This document shows, piece by piece, positions 6,309 to 12,413 of a DNA stretch of 14,385 nt. The stretch covers positions 4,371 to 18,755 of the forward strand of contig PAUH01000037.1 of assembly GCA_002712645.1 (NCBI GenBank), in the 5' to 3' direction. Position numbers and translations under genes: made by a program. Origin of the DNA: Methanobacteriota archaeon (GTDB taxonomy: Archaea; Thermoplasmatota; Poseidoniia; Poseidoniales; Thalassarchaeaceae). The stretch's first letter is position 1; the number at the start of each line of letters is the position of its first letter. Under the pieces are notes generated by a model, which saw only the letters and a list, made by a program, of their open reading frames with translations, was not told the origin of the DNA and did no database searches.

Positions 6309-8465
6309 GTGGACAGTCAGCATGTTGCAATTTTCATGGCTTGGCCCTATGCCAATGGACCACTTCATCTGGGACATGTAGCAGGCAATTGCCTTCCTGC
6401 CGATATACAGTACAAGTATGAGCGAATGAGAGGCAGGAGAGTATTGATGTTGAGCGGCTCTGACGAGCACGGGACGCCGATAACAGTGACTGCTGATGAA
6501 ACAGGGAAATCGCCGCAAGAGATTGTTGACGAGAATCATACAGCCATACTTGACTCTCTGTTAAAGCTCGGCTGCTCATGGGGTGATAATATCGATTCCA
6601 GGGGTGTAGATTATGGCGGTGCCTTGTATGGTAGAACCTCTGATTCAAGACACCACGAGCTTGTTCAAGAAGTCATACTGGAATTACATGAGAAAGGATT
6701 CTTGAAGAGGGAAACCATGGAGCAGTTCTGCTCTATCAAGGATAATGGCGACATACAATTTCTTCCTGATAGATATGTTCTTGGAAAATGTCCGAGATGT
6801 TCTTCGGACGGCGCTAGAGGTGATCAATGCGACTCATGTGGATCAACATATGAGGCTGATGAGCTGATTGAACCCGTCTCAAAACTCAATCCTGAAGACC
6901 CTGTCGAAATTCGAGAAACCGACCATCTCTTCTTCAGGTTAGATCTTCTTCAGAAAGATTTGGAGGACCATGCATCAGAGCGACAGAGGGTTTGGAAGCC
7001 AAATGTCAGATCAATGACAAAGAATTGGCTAGATATGGGTCTACGTCCACGTGCTGTCACGAGAGATATAGAATGGGGCGTATCGATACCACTGGACGGG
7101 GACGTATGGGCATCGAAGCGCATCTACGTGTGGTTCGATGCGGTTCAAGGGTACTTGACCTGTGCAAGAATATGGTCAGAACAACATGCAGCTAAGTCAG
7201 ATGGTGGTGCTGATGAGGATATTTGGAAGAAGTGGTGGATACATGGAGAATCGCTCAAACATGTATATTTCATGGGGAAGGATAACATTCCATTTCACAC
7301 CATAATATGGCCTGCCATATTATTGGCACTCAACACAGGAAAGGACGAGCATGCGAAGCTCCATCTCGAGGACAACGTCGCATCTAATGAGTATTTGATG
7401 CTCTCCGGGGATCAATTCTCAACAAGTCGAAAGCACGCAGTGTGGCTTCCAACATTCCTCGAAAGATATGATCCTGATTCACTTCGTTATCATTTGACCA
7501 TAAACATGCCAGAACTTCACGATACAGATTTCCGATGGGATGAGTTCGTAGAACGTGTAAATTCAGAGTTGATCGGTAATTATGGCAATTATGTGAATAG
7601 GGTGCTTTCACTAGTCAAACGTGCTTCCAAAGATGGAGTGAACCCTGTTGCCTCCATGCCTGGTTTGGAGGCATATCCTGATTTTGAGAAATTCATAGAG
7701 TCGAAGATCGAGGGGGCAATTGACTCGATGGAACGTCAGAGGTTCAAAGAAGCGCTCAGGAAGATAATGGACATATCACAGGAGGGTAATGGCTTTCTTC
7801 AAAGATCGGAACCTTGGAAGTATCTACGTTCCGATGACCCAGAAGAAATACAGAAAGCGTTGTTACCATTATCTGCTGCATGGCATAGCCTACGTGTTCT
7901 TTCAATACTCACCTATCCATACATGCCCTTCCAATCAGAAAGATTGTGGGGCATGATTGGAGAACCGGGAAATCCGAGAGATCTGTTGTGGGATGATGCA
8001 ATGGCTAGCGGAGAACGCCCATCTCGCTTGCCTGAATCTGAACCTCTTTTCACCAGACTTGATCTCGAGAGCATCCTCTCAGATGAAGAATCTACAGACA
8101 CAATGAATAACGACGCCCCACACATCGAAGGTGTGGCATTCGTTGACTTCGATACCTTTGCATCTGTCGAACTCAGGATTGGCAAGGTCATCTCCGTCGA
8201 CGACCACCCCAATGCAGACCGCCTTTATGTAGTCAAGATATCAGAAGGCGGCGAACAAGATCGGACTGTTTGCGCAGGTCTAAAGGACTACTATGCCAAA
8301 GAAGATCTCACTGGCTCATTGGTCGTCTTTGTCGCCAATTTGGAGCCTAGGAAACTCAGGGGTGTTATGTCGGAAGGTATGCTTTTGGCAGCGGACGATG
8401 GCAAGGGGTCCGTACGACTACTTAGGCCAGATGGAGATATAGCCCCAGGATCAAATGTCAGATGA
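6309..8465 (+). CDS. metG: Methionyl-tRNA synthetase with fused C-terminal tRNA-binding domain
   Basis: MetRS attaches methionine to tRNAMet in the cytoplasm. From the GTG at 6309 the product has 718 residues. A class I catalytic core opens with FMAWPYANGPLHLGH (residues 9-23, containing the HIGH-type motif), followed by SGSDEHGTP (49-57) and one zinc knuckle (C161, C164, C174, C177); the second knuckle seen in some archaeal enzymes is missing. The KMSKS equivalent reads QFSTSR (369-374), with Thr in place of the second Lys. A helical anticodon domain follows, then an OB-fold tRNA-binding domain from about residue 610 (VELRIGKVISVDDHPNADRL) to the end, a module often encoded separately in archaea. 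The frame is open back to 5976 and an ATG exists at 6285, but the TATA element covers that ATG, so 6309 is preferred. The end overlaps tsr3 by 15 bases. Confidence 0.95.
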   Translation: MDSQHVAIFMAWPYANGPLHLGHVAGNCLPADIQYKYERMRGRRVLMLSGSDEHGTPITVTADETGKSPQEIVDENHTAILDSLLKLGCSWGDNIDSRGVDYGGALYGRTSDSRHHELVQEVILELHEKGFLKRETMEQFCSIKDNGDIQFLPDRYVLGKCPRCSSDGARGDQCDSCGSTYEADELIEPVSKLNPEDPVEIRETDHLFFRLDLLQKDLEDHASERQRVWKPNVRSMTKNWLDMGLRPRAVTRDIEWGVSIPLDGDVWASKRIYVWFDAVQGYLTCARIWSEQHAAKSDGGADEDIWKKWWIHGESLKHVYFMGKDNIPFHTIIWPAILLALNTGKDEHAKLHLEDNVASNEYLMLSGDQFSTSRKHAVWLPTFLERYDPDSLRYHLTINMPELHDTDFRWDEFVERVNSELIGNYGNYVNRVLSLVKRASKDGVNPVASMPGLEAYPDFEKFIESKIEGAIDSMERQRFKEALRKIMDISQEGNGFLQRSEPWKYLRSDDPEEIQKALLPLSAAWHSLRVLSILTYPYMPFQSERLWGMIGEPGNPRDLLWDDAMASGERPSRLPESEPLFTRLDLESILSDEESTDTMNNDAPHIEGVAFVDFDTFASVELRIGKVISVDDHPNADRLYVVKISEGGEQDRTVCAGLKDYYAKEDLTGSLVVFVANLEPRKLRGVMSEGMLLAADDGKGSVRLLRPDGDIAPGSNVR

Positions 8466-8999
8466 TGGACGATCGAAAAATTCCCACTGCATCTCCTCAA
8501 CTTCAGTCCGACTATTGCAAGAGGAGTATGCTTCGAGTAATTGTCTGTTCAAGTCAAGAAACGCATCACCGAACTTAAACGGGGTCAATAGAGAAATAGC
8601 CTGATCTTTACGTCCCACTATGTACAACGAGGCGGAGAGGGCCTCTGCAGTACTCATCCGCCCTCTCTTTCCCCAGCTCACAGGATTCCCTGCGAGTAAG
8701 ATGGGGAGTATCCTAGATTCGAGCCTCGTGGTTTTTGATATAATCCTGACAGATTCATGAATCCTCTTCCATGAGCAGTCCAACGCAACAAGAGACCCGT
8801 CTTCAATTAAATTTAGATCACTCGGACTCAGTAGTGTCTCTGAGAGAGGATCTAGTAGAATCCCCCTTTTCGCAGCTGAGGATATCCTTGTCTTGCACCG
8901 TATCAGCCCCCTCCTCTCTAATTTCTTAGCAGTACATTTCTTGGGGTCATCCTGATCGAGGTGTATGGCTTCAATTCTGATTTTCTTGATATCAGTCAT
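8451..8999 (-). CDS. tsr3: rRNA aminocarboxypropyltransferase Tsr3
   Basis: Tsr3 (formerly DUF367) transfers the aminocarboxypropyl group of S-adenosylmethionine to a modified pseudouridine (N1-methylpseudouridine in eukaryotes) of small-subunit rRNA. The 182-residue protein shows the family blocks HLDQDDPKKCTAKKL (about 13-27), LLDPLSETLLSPSD (48-61), ALDCSWKRI (71-79) and LPILLAGNPVSWGKRGRMST followed by AEALSASLYIVGR. The ATG at 8999 is preferred over one at 9008 because the ribosome-binding sequence GAGGG (9009-9013) sits 9 bases before the former and directly against the latter. The start overlaps the end of the MBF1 gene by 8 bases, so the two are probably translated together. The 3' end overlaps metG on the other strand by 15 bases. 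The family call is secure. Confidence 0.95.
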   Translation of the reverse strand: MTDIKKIRIEAIHLDQDDPKKCTAKKLERRGLIRCKTRISSAAKRGILLDPLSETLLSPSDLNLIEDGSLVALDCSWKRIHESVRIISKTTRLESRILPILLAGNPVSWGKRGRMSTAEALSASLYIVGRKDQAISLLTPFKFGDAFLDLNRQLLEAYSSCNSRTEVEEMQWEFFDRPSSDI

Positions 9000-9474
9000 T
9001 GGATGCATCCCTCATCAGATCATCTAGCATGTCTGCGATAGTAACGGACTTATTCGAGCGTTTTACGACTGGAGAGACGTCATTTGCTTCGACTTCCTCC
9101 AGTATCATAATCCCTAACGCCTTCTCAAGTTTTTTTGCTACCGAGTCAGGAGGCACGCTTCCACCTTCGTATTTCTGAAGATCTTGTACACGGAGATTCA
9201 TCTTCCTTCCAAGCTCCTCGACGCTCATCCCGCCTGCTTCCCTGGCCTTTCTTATCCTTATGTGAAAATCACTTGCAGCTTCGAATGTTGGCCGAGTCTT
9301 ACGGGCCCTAGAAATTGGTGATTTAGTTGATGGTCTAGTTCTGCCCGTTTCTCTAGACGGAATCGAAAATCCCCTCTTGGTACTACATGTTGCGCAGGCG
9401 GATATTTGGGCGCCGGACACTAGTATATTGAACACTCCAGTGTTCTCTTTCCCGCATAGCTCGCACACACCCAT
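8992..9474 (-). CDS. Archaeal multiprotein bridging factor MBF1 (zinc ribbon plus HTH)
   Basis: MBF1 homologues in archaea are helix-turn-helix proteins associated with translation and ribosomes; the eukaryotic protein bridges transcription factors and TBP and prevents ribosomal frameshifting. The 160-residue product has an N-terminal zinc ribbon (C4, C7, C27, C30), a basic Ser/Thr/Arg-rich linker (about 40-63), and a Cro/C1-type helix-turn-helix at about 70-123 (IRKAREAGGMSVEELGRKMN, then LQKYEGGSVPPDSVAKKLEKAL). A C-terminal extension of about 35 residues (124-160) ends in an acidic helix. This ribbon-HTH order is the standard archaeal arrangement. It is the first gene of a two-gene minus-strand unit with tsr3 and is divergent from pan, 76 bases away. 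No clear TATA element was found for it. Confidence 0.92.
   Translation of the reverse strand: MGVCELCGKENTGVFNILVSGAQISACATCSTKRGFSIPSRETGRTRPSTKSPISRARKTRPTFEAASDFHIRIRKAREAGGMSVEELGRKMNLRVQDLQKYEGGSVPPDSVAKKLEKALGIMILEEVEANDVSPVVKRSNKSVTIADMLDDLMRDASND
9009..9013 (-). promoter_or_regulatory. Ribosome binding site of tsr3 inside the MBF1 gene
   Basis: GAGGG on the minus strand lies 9 bases before the ATG at 8999. It decides between the two possible tsr3 starts, since the alternative ATG at 9008 has no spacer at all. Confidence 0.55.
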
Positions 9475-9550
9475 ACTCTCCGGTTTTGCTAATCAGTCAT
9501 GAATTCGACTCAGCCGAAGCCTTCTCAACTGCCAGTATAGAAGAAGCACC

Positions 9551-10780
9551 ATGGCGAGCGACGCGGCGGGCACCTCACATGTTGAGGACGAGGTCGATAG
9601 CGATACAGATATGGCTTCAGAGATCGATTCACTGAAACGTGACTTTGAGATGCTTGCGGACAGAACGCAAACTCTCCTTACCGAGAAGCTTCTTTTGGAA
9701 AACGAGATAACACAGGTATCCAAGAGAGCCGGGAGACTTGAGGAAGACCTTAGACACCTCAAATCTCCACCACTCATCGTGGGCCATGTACAGGACGTCA
9801 TCGAAGACAGAGCAATTGTCAAGAGCTCCAATGGAACTGTATTTTTGGTAACATACAATCCCCGAATCAACCATGCGGACCTATCGCCTGGATCGAGAGT
9901 AACTCTGAACCAGGATACACTTTCCATAATCGAGATTCTAAATGACGGATGGGATCCCTTGGTAGCGGCTTCTGAGATAATTCACAAACCAGATACGGAA
10001 TTCAGCATGCTCGGAGGTCTCGACCAACAAATAAAATCACTCCGAGAAGCCGTTGAGATGCCTCTCCTCAATCCAGATGCATTCTCTAAATTTGGCATAG
10101 ATCCTCCGAGGGGTATTCTTCTTTCAGGTCCTCCTGGCAACGGTAAAACCATGCTTGCTAAGGCACTTGCAAACTCAACAAACGCAACATTTCTTGGTAT
10201 AGTCGGATCAGAACTCGCCCAGAAATACATTGGAGAAGGCGGCAGACTTGTTCGCGAAATCTTTTCGATGGCAAGAGAGAAGTCTCCATCAGTGATTTTC
10301 ATAGACGAGATAGATGCAATTGGCAGTAAAAGACTGGATTCTACAACCTCTGGAGATCGCGAAGTCCATAGAACTCTGATGCAACTTCTTGCTGAGATGG
10401 ATGGATTCTCAGATTCTGAGGGTGTGATGGTGATCGCTGCTACAAACAGGATGGAACTCCTGGACAAAGCCTTGCTACGGCCTGGTAGGTTTGATAGGAT
10501 AATAGGAATAGGTGTGCCTGATTTCGAAGGAAGGATATCGATTCTTGGAATTCATACTAGAAATACTCCTCTTGATGATTCTGTTGACATGCGGAAATTA
10601 GCTAAGAAATGCGAAGGAATGAGTGGTGCAGAATTGAAGGCAGTGGTAACAGAGGCAGGCATGCATGCAATATCCAGAAGTAAGAACACTATGTCTAAGG
10701 AAGACTTAGAGGAAGGGGTCAGCAGAGTACTATCGGAAAGGTCTCGCTCAACTGAAGGAGCAGAGGCATTGTACCAGTGA
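9551..10780 (+). CDS. pan: Proteasome-activating nucleotidase PAN
   Basis: PAN is the hexameric AAA+ unfoldase that feeds substrates to the archaeal 20S proteasome. In the 409 residues one sees an acidic N-terminus, a coiled coil (about 22-72), an OB domain (about 75-130), and a single AAA+ module. Walker A is GPPGNGKT (193-200, Asn where most members have Thr), pore loop 1 is KYIGEGG (225-231), Walker B is VIFIDE (248-253), sensor 1 is in ATNR (297-300), and LLRPGRFDR (308-316) holds the arginine fingers. The C-terminus ends LYQ, a hydrophobic-Tyr-any tripeptide of the kind that docks into the proteasome alpha ring and opens its gate. Length and order are standard. It is followed after 10 bases by ftcD, so it may be co-transcribed with histidine degradation genes. 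Confidence 0.96.
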   Translation: MASDAAGTSHVEDEVDSDTDMASEIDSLKRDFEMLADRTQTLLTEKLLLENEITQVSKRAGRLEEDLRHLKSPPLIVGHVQDVIEDRAIVKSSNGTVFLVTYNPRINHADLSPGSRVTLNQDTLSIIEILNDGWDPLVAASEIIHKPDTEFSMLGGLDQQIKSLREAVEMPLLNPDAFSKFGIDPPRGILLSGPPGNGKTMLAKALANSTNATFLGIVGSELAQKYIGEGGRLVREIFSMAREKSPSVIFIDEIDAIGSKRLDSTTSGDREVHRTLMQLLAEMDGFSDSEGVMVIAATNRMELLDKALLRPGRFDRIIGIGVPDFEGRISILGIHTRNTPLDDSVDMRKLAKKCEGMSGAELKAVVTEAGMHAISRSKNTMSKEDLEEGVSRVLSERSRSTEGAEALYQ

Positions 10781-10783
10781 GGT
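10779..10783 (+). promoter_or_regulatory. Ribosome binding site of ftcD overlapping the pan stop
   Basis: GAGGT overlaps the pan TGA and lies 7 bases before the ftcD ATG at 10791. It supports that start and suggests the two genes share one transcript. Confidence 0.55.
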
Positions 10784-10790
10784 CAGAAAA

Positions 10791-11810
10791 ATGACTCTGA
10801 TAGAGGCTGTCCCCAATATAAGCGAAGGAAGAGACTCTTCGATAATCCAATCAATAGTCTCTTCAGTAGAAGATGGAGGCTCAAGAATACTTGGTGTTGA
10901 GCCGGATGAGGATTACAATAGGACTGTGATAACCTATGCCGGGGATCCGGAACAAGTCATTTCTTCCAGCATAGCTCTTGTCAGAAGAGCCCATTCGCTG
11001 ATTGATATGAGACAGCACAAAGGGGGCCACCCTCGAATGGGTGCAGTGGACGTGCTCCCATTCATACCACTTGGAGACTCGACCGAAGAGGACGCTTCCG
11101 CCGTTGCTGATGCTTGCTTCAAAGAATTAATGGGGCAAGTATCGATGTTCAAATACGGATCATATGCCACTCATCCTTCTAGGTCAAGATTGCCTGATTT
11201 ACGAAGAGGGGGCTACGAAGGGCTAAAGGAGAGATTTTCAGGAGGAGCGTGGAAAAACGAAGAGACTAGAATGCCCGATAGTTGGCCTGGAGAATGGGAT
11301 GAAGGCTGCGATACTTTCGGTGCTATGGCCATTGGAGTACGTCCAATCCTGATAGCCTACAACGTAAATATCGAAGAGCCCGAGCCACAAGTCTCGGCCA
11401 CAGTAGGAAAGGCTCTCAGAACCTCCGGGTTCCTCATCAAGTCCAAAGTTGGCCAGAGAATAAGGGTCGGGGGCATGCTTGAATCTGTTCAAGGGATGGG
11501 TGTGAAGCTTGATTCGCATGGAATATCCCAGGTTTCCATGAATCTCTCGGATCCGGATAAAACGGATATTCACGTGGCCTTTGAAGCAGTTCGGACCTTG
11601 GCGCACTCGCTTGGTGCAAAGGTAAATGGAAGTGAGATAGTCGGATTAGTCCCTCTCGAAAGTATGCTCAAGGCAGGTCGTTGGTATCATGGGGAAGATG
11701 CTTCGGAGGAAACTCTGGTAGAGCAAGCGATACTCGGATTAGGGCTCAGCACCCTTGAAAAATTCGACCCTGAATCGAGGATAATAGAATGGGCTCTAAG
11801 AGACATATAG
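10791..11810 (+). CDS. ftcD: Glutamate formimidoyltransferase
   Basis: The enzyme moves the formimino group of N-formimino-L-glutamate to tetrahydrofolate, giving glutamate and 5-formimino-THF, in the last part of histidine degradation. The 339-residue protein opens with the family N-terminus LIEAVPNISEGRD (residues 3-15). The substrate and folate site is MRQHKGGHPRMGAVDVLPFI (73-92), with H76 and H80 in the region of the catalytic His of animal FTCD. IGVRPILIAYNVNI and the VQGMGVKLDSHGISQVSMNL segment of the second subdomain follow. In animals this domain is fused to the cyclodeaminase; here the cyclodeaminase is the next gene, 12 bases on, as in several bacteria. A Shine-Dalgarno sequence supports the ATG. 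It needs a folate rather than a methanopterin carrier, an inference from the family. Confidence 0.95.
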   Translation: MTLIEAVPNISEGRDSSIIQSIVSSVEDGGSRILGVEPDEDYNRTVITYAGDPEQVISSSIALVRRAHSLIDMRQHKGGHPRMGAVDVLPFIPLGDSTEEDASAVADACFKELMGQVSMFKYGSYATHPSRSRLPDLRRGGYEGLKERFSGGAWKNEETRMPDSWPGEWDEGCDTFGAMAIGVRPILIAYNVNIEEPEPQVSATVGKALRTSGFLIKSKVGQRIRVGGMLESVQGMGVKLDSHGISQVSMNLSDPDKTDIHVAFEAVRTLAHSLGAKVNGSEIVGLVPLESMLKAGRWYHGEDASEETLVEQAILGLGLSTLEKFDPESRIIEWALRDI

Positions 11811-11813
11811 GCA

Positions 11814-11818
11814 GGTGG
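11814..11818 (+). promoter_or_regulatory. Ribosome binding site of the cyclodeaminase gene
   Basis: GGTGG lies 4 bases before the ATG at 11823, in the 12-base gap after ftcD, and supports that start. Confidence 0.55.
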
Positions 11819-11822
11819 ATAA

Positions 11823-12413
11823 ATGGACATCAAAGAAACTCTCTCTAACATCTCAAGCGGACAACCTACTCCTGGAGGCGGTGCGGTTGGCTGGCTCGCA
11901 TGGGGCCAGGGAACAGCTCTTCTGAGAATGGTTTCTAATCTAACACTCAAATCGAAGAAATGGTTGGAGGGACATGGGCCTTCGGAATCCATAATCTCCA
12001 AAACCATGGGATTCGAAGATACTGCAATCAACGGCTACAGAGAAGATTGCAAGGCGTATGATACTGTAGTGGATGCATATCGTTTGGACAAAGAAGATCC
12101 CGGACGAAGAAGTGCGATAGAATCGGCATCAATAATCGCTGCTGAGGTCCCCCTTGATCTCGTTTCGAAGGTTCACGAGGTCTCTCTCCTTCACATCGAG
12201 ATAAATGGAAACCACAATAGAAATGCTCACAGCGATTTGATGGCCTCGAAGCAACTCTTAGCAACTGCTTCGATTATCGGAGCCTACAATGTTGCAGCTA
12301 ATCTTCCAGAGATACCAGATCATAAGAGACAGGCTATTGAATCGAAGCTTTCCAAGATGATGGACGAAATAGAAAACATGCTCTCAATAACATTGGATTG
12401 GAGCGAATCTTGA
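11823..12413 (+). CDS. fchA: Formimidoyltetrahydrofolate cyclodeaminase
   Basis: The enzyme converts 5-formimino-THF to 5,10-methenyl-THF with release of ammonia, so histidine carbon enters the one-carbon pool. The 196-residue, mostly helical protein matches the stand-alone FchA form and the C-terminal domain of animal FTCD. The glycine-rich folate loop TPGGGAVGWLAW is at residues 16-27, and a helical pair (IESASIIAAEVPLDLVSKVH, about 99-118) and NAHSDLMASKQLLATASIIG (about 134-153, the conserved Ser-Asp helix) follow. It sits between ftcD (12-base gap) and hutU, whose ATG overlaps this gene's TGA in an ATGA junction, a sign of coupled translation. Assignment is supported by sequence and by neighbours. 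Confidence 0.93.
   Translation: MDIKETLSNISSGQPTPGGGAVGWLAWGQGTALLRMVSNLTLKSKKWLEGHGPSESIISKTMGFEDTAINGYREDCKAYDTVVDAYRLDKEDPGRRSAIESASIIAAEVPLDLVSKVHEVSLLHIEINGNHNRNAHSDLMASKQLLATASIIGAYNVAANLPEIPDHKRQAIESKLSKMMDEIENMLSITLDWSES

Noticed and set aside
9475..9550. TATA elements between the MBF1 gene and pan
   Set aside because: Weak AT-rich strings exist, but none is placed about 26 bases from either start, so no promoter was called.
9982..10467. A 161-residue minus-strand open frame over pan
   Set aside because: It mirrors the AAA+ core, with low-complexity Ser/Pro composition typical of an antisense shadow.
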